Below the pieces are notes generated by a model. The model had not been told where the DNA came from, searched no databases, and was given only the letters and a program-made list of their open reading frames with translations. Both the position numbers and the translations under genes were made by a program. From Anderseniella sp963700885 (GTDB lineage: Bacteria > Pseudomonadota > Alphaproteobacteria > Rhizobiales > Aestuariivirgaceae), in contig CAVOZJ010000013.1 of NCBI GenBank assembly GCA_963700885.1, positions 1 through 64,000 of the forward strand: DNA of 64,000 nucleotides, read 5' to 3'. How positions within the stretch are numbered: position 1 is the stretch's first letter; every line of letters starts with the position of its first letter. Below are positions 54,723 through 63,208 of the stretch, one piece after another.

Positions 54723-54851
54723 CCGGCCGGTAGCGGCACGGTCTCTTGTGGTTCCACTGCCGGTCCTGCCTCTCACGCGGTTGTGTGTTGATCGTTTTGG
54801 GGGCAGTGTCCAAATGCAACAAACACTGCCTCTTTAACTGGAGATGACCTC

Positions 54852-55376
54852 ATGCATTCAACACTGGTTCCTGGCCAGCCTGTACCAGCGCTCGGCGTAC
54901 CCCTGGCGGGCGGCGGCGAGTTTACGCTCAACGCCGATGCCCCTGAACACTTTACGATTGTGATCTTTTACCGTGGCCTGCATTGCCCGATCTGCAAGGG
55001 TCAGCTGACCGATTTTCGCGGCAAGTTACATGAACTTGCCGCGCTTGGCATTGATCTGGTTGCGGTGAGCATGAACACGAAACAACTGGCCGAACAGACC
55101 GCGCGCGACTGGGACGTTTCCGGACTGAAACTCGGCTATGGACTTACAACGGATCAGGCGAAAACCTGGGGCCTTTATCTGTCGTCGGCGATCAAGGACA
55201 ATGAGCCGGACGTGTTTTCCGAGCCTGGCATTGCAATTGTTCGTCCCGATGGAACCTTGTACCACTGGTCGGTCCAGACAGCTCCGTTTGGCCGGGCCAA
55301 GGCGGCGGAACTTGCCAGCGTTCTGAAATTTGTGATTGAGAACGATTATCCGGTTCGCGGGACACTTGCCGCCTGA
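54852..55376 (+). CDS. Peroxiredoxin-like AhpC/TSA family protein
   Basis: A 174-residue thioredoxin-fold protein with the active-site region FYRGLHCPICKGQLTDF, a CxxC version of the peroxiredoxin nucleophile motif, and QTAPFGRAKAAELASVL near the end. It should reduce peroxides or act as a disulfide reductase in the cytosol. A ribosome-binding site (GGAGATGACC) stands before the ATG at 54852. It is followed by a terminator shared with the convergent ligase gene. Confidence 0.9.
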   Translation: MHSTLVPGQPVPALGVPLAGGGEFTLNADAPEHFTIVIFYRGLHCPICKGQLTDFRGKLHELAALGIDLVAVSMNTKQLAEQTARDWDVSGLKLGYGLTTDQAKTWGLYLSSAIKDNEPDVFSEPGIAIVRPDGTLYHWSVQTAPFGRAKAAELASVLKFVIENDYPVRGTLAA

Positions 55377-55396
55377 CGACGCCTTGCAGAACGAAA

Positions 55397-55440
55397 GGAC
55401 GGCGCGGAAGGATACTACCCCCCGCGCCGTTCCGGTCTTT
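55397..55440. terminator. Bidirectional-looking terminator hairpin
   Basis: The stem GGACGGCGCGG (55397-55407) pairs with CCGCGCCGTTCC (55422-55433) around a 14-base loop, followed by GGTCTTTT. It lies between the convergent peroxiredoxin and formate-tetrahydrofolate ligase genes. Confidence 0.75.
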
Positions 55441-55464
55441 TAAACAGCAGCTGAAAAAGTTCGT

Positions 55465-57144
55465 TCAGAACAGTCCTTCTATCTGACCATCGTCATTGAG
55501 CATGATGGACTCTGCGGCCGGTACCGACGGCAGGCCCGGCATGGTCATGATCTCACCGCACACGGCGACCACGAAACCGGCTCCAGCAGACAATCTCACT
55601 TCACGCACCGGCAGGGTGAACCCGGTCGGTGCACCGCGCACGGTCGGATCGGTTGTGAACGAGTACTGTGTCTTGGCCATGCAAACCGGAAGCTTGCCGT
55701 ATCCCTGATCCTCCCAGGCTTTCAACTGCGCCATGATCTTGGCATCTGCGTCCACGCCATCAGCACGGTATATGCCCTTGGCGATGGCTTGCATCTTGTC
55801 AAACAGGCTCAGTTCATCCGGGTAAAGCGTCTTGAAGTCGGCCGTACCGCCTTCGACCATTTCCACCACCTTGCTGGCCAGGTCCCTGGTGCCTTCCGAG
55901 CCAAGGGCCCAGTGCTTGCACAAAACCGCTTCGGCGCCCTGTGTCTTTACGAATTCGCCAAGGGCTGCGATTTCCGCATCGGTATCCGTGATGAAGTGAT
56001 TGATAGCGACTACGGCTGGCACGCCGAACTTCTTGATGTTTTCGAGGTGGCGGCCAAGGTTTGCACAGCCAGCTTTTACCGCAGCGACATTTTCGGCGCC
56101 GAGATCGCTCTTGGCGACGCCACCGTTCATCTTCATGGCGCGAACAGTTGCCACGATCACTACGGCCTTGGGCCTGAGGCCCGCCTTGCGGCACTTGATG
56201 TCGAAGAATTTCTCCGCACCCAGATCTGCGCCGAAGCCTGCTTCGGTAACCACGTAATCAGCAATTTTCAGGGCAGTAGTTGTCGCCATTACCGAATTGC
56301 ACCCGTGTGCGATATTGGCGAACGGTCCGCCGTGTACAAAGGCCGGGTTGTTCTCCAGTGTTTGCACGAGGTTCGGCTGAATGGCATCTTTCAGCAACAC
56401 CGTCATTGCACCGTCTGCCTTGATGTCCCGGCAGTAAACCGGTGACCGGTCACGCTTGTAGGCAATGATAATGTCGCCCAACCGGCGCTGCAGATCGTCG
56501 ATGTCGGTGGCAAGGCACAGGATGGCCATCACTTCCGAGGCGACGGTGATATCGAAACCGGTTTCGCGCGGGAAACCGTTGGCCACGCCGCCCAGATTGC
56601 AGACAATCTGGCGAAGTGCCCGGTCGTTCATATCCATGACCCTGCGCCAGGAAACCCGACGAACGTCGATGTCAAGCTTGTTGCCCCAGTAGACATGATT
56701 GTCGAGCATCGCCGATAACAGGTTGTGAGCCGAGGTAATGGCGTGAAAGTCACCGGTAAAATGCAGGTTCATGTCCTCCATCGGAACGACTTGTGCGTAG
56801 CCGCCGCCGGCCGCGCCGCCTTTCATGCCGAAGCATGGTCCGAGGGAGGCTTCGCGGATACAGATCATGGCCTTTTTGCCGATAGCATTGAGGCCGTCGC
56901 CCAGCCCTACAGTGGTGGTTGTCTTGCCTTCTCCAGCCGGGGTCGGATTGATGGCGGTGACGAGGATAAGATTGCCGTCATCGTTGCCCTGGACGGATTC
57001 AATGAATTCTGCCGAAACCTTGGCCTTGGTATGACCATAAGGAATGAGATGCTGATCGCTGATGCCGATCTTCGCGCCGATTTCCATGATCGGTTTCATG
57101 GTCGCTTCGCGGGCAATCTCGATATCTGATTTCACCGATGCCAT
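55465..57144 (-). CDS. fhs: Formate-tetrahydrofolate ligase
   Basis: The enzyme joins formate and tetrahydrofolate with ATP to make 10-formyl-tetrahydrofolate, or runs in reverse. The 559-residue protein has LVTAINPTPAGEGKTTTTVG (P-loop), MKGGAAGGGYAQVVPMEDMN, FTGDFHAITSAHNLL and PVCMAKTQYSFTTDP. Length is normal. In this window it links formate dehydrogenase, the C1-releasing flavoprotein and biosynthesis. It is transcribed alone on the minus strand. Its promoter should lie in the 396-bp gap before phaR. Confidence 0.98.
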   Translation of the reverse strand: MASVKSDIEIAREATMKPIMEIGAKIGISDQHLIPYGHTKAKVSAEFIESVQGNDDGNLILVTAINPTPAGEGKTTTTVGLGDGLNAIGKKAMICIREASLGPCFGMKGGAAGGGYAQVVPMEDMNLHFTGDFHAITSAHNLLSAMLDNHVYWGNKLDIDVRRVSWRRVMDMNDRALRQIVCNLGGVANGFPRETGFDITVASEVMAILCLATDIDDLQRRLGDIIIAYKRDRSPVYCRDIKADGAMTVLLKDAIQPNLVQTLENNPAFVHGGPFANIAHGCNSVMATTTALKIADYVVTEAGFGADLGAEKFFDIKCRKAGLRPKAVVIVATVRAMKMNGGVAKSDLGAENVAAVKAGCANLGRHLENIKKFGVPAVVAINHFITDTDAEIAALGEFVKTQGAEAVLCKHWALGSEGTRDLASKVVEMVEGGTADFKTLYPDELSLFDKMQAIAKGIYRADGVDADAKIMAQLKAWEDQGYGKLPVCMAKTQYSFTTDPTVRGAPTGFTLPVREVRLSAGAGFVVAVCGEIMTMPGLPSVPAAESIMLNDDGQIEGLF

Positions 57145-57360
57145 CTGGTAGTCCTCCTGTGTGCCGGTTGTTGTGGTTGTTGCTTTGCAAATTCCCGCAT
57201 TTCAGCGGTTTGCTATGGATGTATTCTTTTCTCTAGTGCGTATTCCAGAGTGAAATACAATTTCCCATGGCCCTGACCATGCCGGAGATACGTCTGATTT
57301 GAAGACCTCTTAATACGCGCAAGCAGCAGGGCCTGCCAATAGATGATGAAAAGGCACGTG

Positions 57361-57379
57361 ATATGAGAAATTTTCATAT
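57361..57379. promoter_or_regulatory. Perfect inverted repeat upstream of fhs
   Basis: ATATGA-GAAATTT-TCATAT, a 6-base perfect arm on each side of an A+T centre, 217 bp before the fhs start in a 396-bp gap (57145-57540) that holds no gene I can see. It is a possible operator. The responding protein is unknown. Confidence 0.4.
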
Positions 57380-57540
57380 ATGTGACTGACCTTTACATCT
57401 TCGGCTGAAGCTTGTGCCGCCACATTATCGCAGTAGGTGGGCGTGAATGGGTCCAGCCGTGCAGGCGAAGGCAGAAAAGCCGGGTTCACGTCTTTGTTCG
57501 AGTCAGAAGCCCTGGATCAGCATGATTGATTTCCAATCTG

Positions 57541-58155
57541 CTAGTTCTTGCCGGCGAGTTTTTCGATTTGTGACTGCATGGATTTTATCTGGTCGCGCAG
57601 TTCGTCCAGACCGGAATCGGATGATGCTTTCGGTTCTGCGCTGGTTGGCTGTTTATCCGGTTTATCAGCGGTTTCAGGAGCGGTGTCCTGCATTTTCTGC
57701 ATGGTTGCAAACGGATTGAACAATTGCATGGCGTCCTGGAACATCGCCATGTTCTTGCGGGCCTGGTCTTCCATGGATTTTATCATCTCGGTACCTGCAG
57801 CTCCGACCAGTTCTTCGCGAAGGCGTTCATGTTCGCGGGTCAGGTGGTCCATGGAGAATTGCAGATAGCTCGGAACAAATGCCTGCATGCTGTCGCCATA
57901 GAAACGGATCAACTGGCGCAGGAAATCTATCGGCAACAGGTTGTCGCCTTTTGCCTCTTCTTCAAAAATAATCTGGGTCAGCACCTGGCGGGTGATATTT
58001 TCGCCACTCTTGGCATCATGGACGACAAAATCACGGCCGTCCTTGACCATCTGCGAAAGGTCATCAAGCGTTACATAGGCAGAGCTTGCCGTATTATATA
58101 GCCGCCTGTTTGCGTACTTTTTAATGACAATCGGGTCGCTGTTGTCGTCAGACAT
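57541..58155 (-). CDS. phaR: Polyhydroxyalkanoate synthesis repressor PhaR
   Basis: PhaR represses phasin and PHA genes and is released when it binds nascent PHB. The 204-residue protein from the ATG at 58155 has the PHB_acc_N domain (IVIKKYANRRLYNTASSAYV) and accumulation regulator repeats (FLRQLIRFYGDSMQAFVPSY). A variable C-terminal stretch ends in a short coiled coil (LDELRDQIKSMQSQIEKLAG). The longer upstream frame is non-homologous, so this start is chosen. It diverges from phaA, and two TGCATTGCA sites lie in the space between them. Confidence 0.96.
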   Translation of the reverse strand: MSDDNSDPIVIKKYANRRLYNTASSAYVTLDDLSQMVKDGRDFVVHDAKSGENITRQVLTQIIFEEEAKGDNLLPIDFLRQLIRFYGDSMQAFVPSYLQFSMDHLTREHERLREELVGAAGTEMIKSMEDQARKNMAMFQDAMQLFNPFATMQKMQDTAPETADKPDKQPTSAEPKASSDSGLDELRDQIKSMQSQIEKLAGKN

Positions 58156-58214
58156 GATTGATACTCTGTGGTCTCGGGACAAGGGGGTAGTTTGATCCGG
58201 GCTGGAGTTGTCTT

Positions 58215-58223
58215 TGCATTGCA
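58215..58223. promoter_or_regulatory. Candidate PhaR site near the phaR promoter
   Basis: TGCATTGCA (TGC-N3-GCA), 60 bp upstream of the phaR start. Alphaproteobacterial PhaR proteins are known to bind TGC-rich inverted repeats, so this site could mediate self-repression. It shares the exact core with the site at 58358. Confidence 0.5.
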
Positions 58224-58357
58224 GCATATACACGGCTTTGCAAGCTTGTCGAGCAACCCGATGGCGGGTTTCCATTGACTGGATTGGGGTAAATCGTGTG
58301 TGCTGTGATTTTGCTTGGCCGTTGTGGCGGCACTTATGCCGCACAGACCGCGACTAA

Positions 58358-58372
58358 TTGTGCATTGCACAA
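58358..58372. promoter_or_regulatory. Candidate PhaR operator upstream of phaA
   Basis: TTGTGC-ATT-GCACAA, a perfect 6-base inverted repeat around the same TGCATTGCA core, 70 bp before the phaA start. Its strength and position support repression of phaA and phaB by PhaR encoded next door. Confidence 0.6.
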
Positions 58373-58441
58373 CAGGTTTCGTTGGGGCAAGTGAGTGGCA
58401 ATTCAAAATGCATTTATCAAGAAGTGAAAAGGAAGATGCTC

Positions 58442-59630
58442 ATGTCCACCTCCGATAACGCAGTTGTTGTTGTTTCAGCTGCCCGCACTCCGGTCGGCTC
58501 TTTCAACGGGGCATTAAGCCCACTGCCGGCTTCCGAACTCGGCACCGTCGCACTGAAGGCCGCGATGGAACGCGCAGGTCTTGAGGGCAAAGACATCGAC
58601 GAAGTTATACTCGGCCAGATTCTCACTGCCGGGGCTGGTCAGAACCCGGCACGGCAGGCTTCGATTAATGCAGGCATTCCGGTCGAAAGCCCGGCATGGG
58701 GCATTAACCAGTTGTGCGGTTCCGGACTTCGCGCGGTAGCTCTTGGCATGCAGCAGATCGCCAACGGAGATGCAAACATTGTCGCGGCCGGTGGCCAGGA
58801 GTTCGATGAGCCAGGCGCCGCATTGCCAGCACCTTCGCAACGGTGTGAAGATGGGTGATTACATGATGATCGACACCATGATCCGGGATGGCCTGTGGGA
58901 TGCTTTCAATGGATACCACATGGGCACCACGGCTGAGAACGTTGCGAAACAATGGCAGATCACACGCGAGCAACAGGACAACTTTGCTGTCGCATCCCAG
59001 AACAAGGCCGAAGCAGCTCAAAAGGCCGGCAAATTTGCTGATGAGATTTGCGCAGTTACCATCAAGACCCGCAAGGGGGACGTCGTCGTCGACCAGGATG
59101 AATATATCAAGCACGGCACAACAATGGAATCAGTTGGCAAGCTGCGCCCGGCCTTTGACAAGGAGGGCTCGGTTACTGCCGGCAATGCATCCGGGATCAA
59201 TGACGGCGCAGCCGCGGTGATCATGATGAGTGCAGCGGAAGCCAGCAAACGGGGATTGACTCCGCTTGCGCGCATTGCATCGTGGGCAAATGCCGGTGTT
59301 GATCCGGCCATTATGGGCACAGGTCCAATACCGGCGTCGCGGGCCGCGCTCAAAAAGGCGGGCTGGAAGGTTGAAGACCTCGATCTGGTGGAAGCCAACG
59401 AAGCCTTTGCTGCCCAGGCTTGTGCAGTTAATTCCGACATGGGATGGAACCCCGACATTGTCAACGTCAATGGTGGTGCAATCGCCATCGGCCATCCCAT
59501 CGGTGCGTCCGGCGCGCGGATATTTACTACATTGCTGCACGAGATGCAGAAGCGCGATGCCAAGAAAGGCCTTGCTACCTTGTGCATCGGTGGTGGCATG
59601 GGCGTTGCCATGTGTGTAGAGCGCGACTGA
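58442..59630 (+). CDS. phaA: Acetyl-CoA acetyltransferase (beta-ketothiolase), frameshifted at about 58802
   Basis: PhaA condenses two acetyl-CoA to acetoacetyl-CoA, first step of PHB synthesis and entry to the ethylmalonyl-CoA pathway. The ATG at 58442 has AAGGAAG seven bases before it. The N-terminal part holds VSAARTPVGSFNG and the nucleophile Cys in WGINQLCGSGLRA. At 58802-58803 an extra T (GAGTTCGATGAGC for GAGTCGATGAGC) breaks the frame. The rest continues in the next frame: SMSQAPHCQHLRNGVKMGDY, EANEAFAAQACAVN, GGAIAIGHPIGASGAR and the second Cys in CIGGGMGVAM. Removing the base would give a normal thiolase of about 395 residues. Confidence 0.93.
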
Positions 59631-59663
59631 GATACTTCAGTATTACATAGGGAGAAGAAGGAA

Positions 59664-60390
59664 ATGTCACGTATCGCAGTCGTAACCGGGGGAACCCGGG
59701 GTATTGGTGCAGCCATCGCCACAGCACTCAAGGATGCCGGCTACAAGGTTGTTGCCAGCTATGCCGGCAATGATGAAGCCGCGTCGAACTTCAAGGCTAA
59801 AACCGGTATTGAAGTCATGAAATGGGATGTTGGCGACTATGGAGCCTGTGACGCTGCTCTGAAGAAAATCGAGAATGATTTTGGCCCGGTTGACATCCTG
59901 ATCAACAATGCAGGCATTACCCGCGATTCCATGTTCCACAAAATGACGCCGGAAAACTGGAATGCCGTCATCAACACCAATCTGAATTCGCTGTTCAACA
60001 TGACACGTCCGGTTTGGGAAGGCATGCGGGAACGAGGTTTCGGCAGGGTGGTTTGCATATCTTCGATCAACGGCCAGAAGGGCCAGATGGGCCAGGCGAA
60101 TTATTCTGCCGCCAAGGCAGGTGATATTGGTTTCGTCAAGGCACTGGCCCAGGAAGGCGCGAAGAAGGGCATTACCGTGAATGCGATCTGCCCCGGCTAC
60201 ATCGGCACGGAAATGGTTCGCGCCATTCCGCAGGATGTTCTCGACAAGGCAATTCTGCCGCACATTCCGGTTGGTCGTCTGGGCGAGCCGGAAGAGATTG
60301 CCAGATGCGTGCTGTTTCCTCGTTGGCGATGATGCGGGCTTCATCACCGGTTCGACGATCTCGGCCAATGGCGGTCAGTACATGATGTAA
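59664..60390 (+). CDS. phaB: Acetoacetyl-CoA reductase, frameshifted close to its end
   Basis: PhaB reduces acetoacetyl-CoA to (R)-3-hydroxybutyryl-CoA with NADPH. The frame from 59664 (GAAGGA just before) has VTGGTRGIGAAIATAL, INNAGITRDSMFHKM, and the catalytic Ser, Tyr and Lys in ISSINGQ and ANYSAAKAGDIGF. An extra T at 60315-60317 (CTGTTTCCTC for CTGTTCCTC) makes the written frame stop at 60332. The proper ending, FLVGDDAGFITGSTISANGG to the TAA at 60390, is in the next frame. The corrected length is about 241 residues, as usual. Confidence 0.93.
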
Positions 60391-60494
60391 TCGTGCTAGT
60401 CTATGCCGAAATGATTGGGGCAGCGGATCAGTTTCTGCTGTCCTTTTCTTTTGCCTTCCGGTTGTCTAGGGTCCTGACCCAGATAAGAATCGGG

Positions 60495-60552
60495 CAACAT
60501 GGGTTCACCTGAACCCATAAGGGTACTCAGCTTTGGAATCGATCAGGATCGC
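60495..60552 (-). repeat. Dispersed two-hairpin repeat, copy 4 (inverted, hairpin 1 missing)
   Basis: Reading the minus strand, GATCGATTCCAAAGC is followed by the hairpin ATGGGTTC-AGGT-GAACCCAT and GTTGCC, matching the linker and hairpin 2 of copy 1. It lies between phaB and the antiporter gene. Confidence 0.7.
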
Positions 60553-60595
60553 TGTTGGCGGTGCAACCGGAGGCCGTCTGATCCAGGGGCACATA

Positions 60596-61536
60596 ATGAC
60601 TGTTGTCGGTTTGCTGGCGGGGTTTGTTCTGCTGCTGGCTGGTGGTGAACTGCTGGTGCGTGGCGCTGCCGGACTGGCCCTGCGTCTCGGTCTGTCCAAT
60701 CTGGTAGTTGGCATCATCATTGTCGGTTTTGGGACCTCGGTGCCGGAACTGGTGGCGTCCATTCAGGCTGCACTGGCCGGTGCTCCGGGCATCGCGATGG
60801 GCAATGTCGTCGGATCCAACATTGCCAACATTCTGCTGATCCTTGGCGTATTGGCGCTGTGATCTATCCGATCATTTGTTCCAGGGCGGCGGTATTTCGA
60901 GACGGGTTTTTCATGGTGGTGACGGCCGCCTTGCTGGGCGTGGCGTGTTATTCCGGCATGCTGTCGGTGACATGGGGACTGTCATTCATTGCCGTGCTGG
61001 TCACTTACATGGGTTATCTGCTGTATTCCGACCGGAAAACAGAATGGCAACGAGCTCGACTGAACCCGAAGATCTGCCGGACCCGTCAAAGACAATATGG
61101 CTGGATCTTTTTTTCGTTGCCTGGGGGAACGATTGCGGTTGTGCTGGGCGGTAAACTGCTGGTTGATAACGCGATCATCGTGGCCAAGTCCCTCAATGTT
61201 TCAGATGAGGTCGTCGGGCTGACGCTTGTTGCTGTCGGCACCTCGCTGCCTGAGCTGGCGACATCAATTATTGCCGCCATGCGGAAACATTCAGACATAG
61301 CGCTCGGCAACGTACTGGGATCAAACATCTACAATATTCTCGGCATTGCCGGGATCACTGCGGTGATTTCTCCCATTCCGGTTTCAGACGAGATGTTGAC
61401 GGTCGATATTCCGGTGATGATTGGTGTATCGCTGGTGTTGTTCTTTCTGGCAGTGGTGGTCAAACGGTTCGGCAAACGCGTAGGCTTTGCGTTCCTGGCA
61501 GGCTATGCAGCCTTCATCTACACGGTTGTAGTCTGA
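60596..61536 (+). pseudogene. Ca2+/cation antiporter (CaCA family), frame broken at three places
   Basis: An inner-membrane exchanger of the YrbG/CaCA family. Two alpha repeats are visible: VVGIIIVGFGTSVPELVASI with GNVVGSNIANILLILG in the first half, and VVGLTLVAVGTSLPELATS with GNVLGSNIYNILGIAG in the second. Reading the protein through needs three fixes: two extra bases near 60861 (CTGTGATC for CTGATC), one missing A near 61045 and one extra T near 61121. Between the last two, the true sequence (STEPEDLPDPSKTIWLDLFF) lies in another frame. The corrected protein would be about 313 residues. The start at 60596 follows an AGGGG. Confidence 0.82.
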
Positions 61537-61558
61537 TCCTTTGGAGTTTTCAGCCTGG

Positions 61559-62290
61559 TCAGAAGTTGTCCTTGGCCCTGCGGACTTCTGCAAAACGAGC
61601 GGCTGAACCGGCGCGTCAGAAACGGATTGGTCTGCCAGTTCCTCTGCAAGCGTGGTAGGGACAGTCGATTTTCCCGCTGCCAGAATCTTCGCAATCGCGT
61701 CTGCGCGCGCACGTAAAGCCGCGTTTTCCGGCTCGATGCTCAATGCGAACTTTGCGTTGGCGGCCGAGTATTCATGGCCGCTGTAGATGATGGTCTCAGG
61801 CGGCATGGCGGCGATACACCTGCAGCGATGACCACATCTGTTCCATTGTTCCTTCAAACACACGTCCGCAACCCAGCGTGAACAGCGTGTCACCGGCAAA
61901 AGCGATACCGTCATCAGCAAAATGCCAGATGATATGGCCGAGCGTGTGTCCCGGGGTATGAATGATGCGGGCCGTGTGGCCAGCGAAATCGTATGTTCCT
62001 CCCGGCGTCACGGTCTCGGTGAGACCGGGCAGGTTGTTTGGCTCTTCAGCGCTGCCGACAACAGCGCAGTTCCAATTGTTCTGGAGTTCGAGTACTCCGC
62101 CGACATGATCGTGATGATGATGAGTGATCAGTATGTGGGTGAGTTTCCAGCCGGTGTCTGCCAGTGCCTTTTCAACAGCGGCTGCTTCCGGTGCGTCGAC
62201 CGACGCGGTTTGTCCGGTTTCAGGGCAGTGCATCAGCACGCCATAATTGTCGCTCAGAGCCGGAAACAGATGATACTGTAGATTGGACAT
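61559..62290 (-). pseudogene. gloB: Hydroxyacylglutathione hydrolase (glyoxalase II), frame broken at three places
   Basis: GloB hydrolyses S-lactoylglutathione to lactate and glutathione. The start at 62290 gives the metallo-beta-lactamase motif ITHHHHDHVGG, HTPGHTLGHIIWHF and AGDTLFTLGCGRVFEGT. One extra base near 61818 shifts the frame, and PPETIIYSGHEYSAANAKFA follows in the next. Two further extra C residues near 61628 and 61613 are needed to read NPFL and the classical ending FAEVRRAKDNF, whose TGA is at 61559-61561. The corrected protein would be about 243 residues. It diverges from a methyltransferase gene, as usual in Hyphomicrobiales. Confidence 0.87.
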
Positions 62291-62336
62291 GTTGATCCTG
62301 TTGTAAGCGGTGAGTTAGCGATAGGTTGAAAAGGTA

Positions 62337-63087
62337 ATGGATGTTGTCGATCTCAAGGAGTTTTACGCCAGCCGGCTTGGTCATGCAACGCGCCGGATTG
62401 TTGTGTCGCGGCTTCGGTCCAGCATTGCGCGACCTGAAGGGCGCCGGGTATCTGGGTCTCGGTTATTGCACGCCATACCTTGAGGATTCCTGGAGGCGAA
62501 GGCTGCAGGTCATGGCAATGATGCCGGCACGACAGGGCGTGTCGCACTGGCCAGCCAGGGCGACAGTGCCAGTGCCCTGGTGGATGAAGCCTGCCTGCCG
62601 GTTGCTGACGGCAGTGTGGACTTCGTGCTGGTAGCGCACGGGCTGGAGTTGTCAGATCAATTGCCTGACATGCTGCGGGAACTATGGCGCGTACTGGCGC
62701 CACAGGGACGCGCAGTTTTCATTGTTCCAAACAGGCGAGGCCTCTGGGCGCAGGTTTGATCATACGCCGTTTGGCCATGGCAGGCCATTCTCACGCGGTC
62801 AACTGACAACACTTTTGCGAAACGCCCAGTTTTCTCCGGCAGGCTGGACATCGATGCTGTTCATGCCGCCAAGCACCCGCAGTTTCATGGTTCGAAGCGC
62901 TACACTGTTTGAGCGGATGGGTTCGTGGGTTGGGCCGGGTTTTTCCGGATTGATAATGGTCGAGGCAATCAAGCAGGTCTACGCAGTATCGGGTACAAAG
63001 CAAAAGCGCCAGTTGATACCGTCCCTGCGACCCAGTATTATTCCGCAACCTGCCCGTACAGGTATGAGCGCTCGTTCTGAATCATAG
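62337..63087 (+). pseudogene. SAM-dependent methyltransferase beside gloB, frame broken at least three times
   Basis: Pieces of a methyltransferase of about 248 residues are spread over three frames. They are MDVVDLKEFYASRLGHATRR (from the ATG at 62337), then LRDLKGAGYLGLGYCTPYLE and VMAMMPARQGVSHWPAR, then DSASALVDEACLPVADGSVD with LRELWRVLAPQGRAVFIVPN, and finally FDHTPFGHGRPFSRGQLTTL to the stop at 63087. This order is that of the alphaproteobacterial methyltransferase normally paired with gloB. Motif I is degenerate in this family, so its enzymatic activity is unproven in general. Confidence 0.8.
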
Positions 63088-63208
63088 ACCCGCTGGTACA
63101 ACAAACCGGTTTATCTTTGATTTTTTGGACGGATATGCTCTAGAACCAAGTTGCGTTGCGAGCCTGTATCTCGACACGGAACAAACCTCACACGGACAGC
63201 TTTTCCTG

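Noticed and set aside
60843..61154. Separate plus-strand gene inside the antiporter
   Set aside because: Only its middle matches the antiporter; it arises from indels on either side.
61384..61920. Separate minus-strand gene after gloB
   Set aside because: Its first part is the frameshifted continuation of gloB and its last part runs antisense through the antiporter gene.
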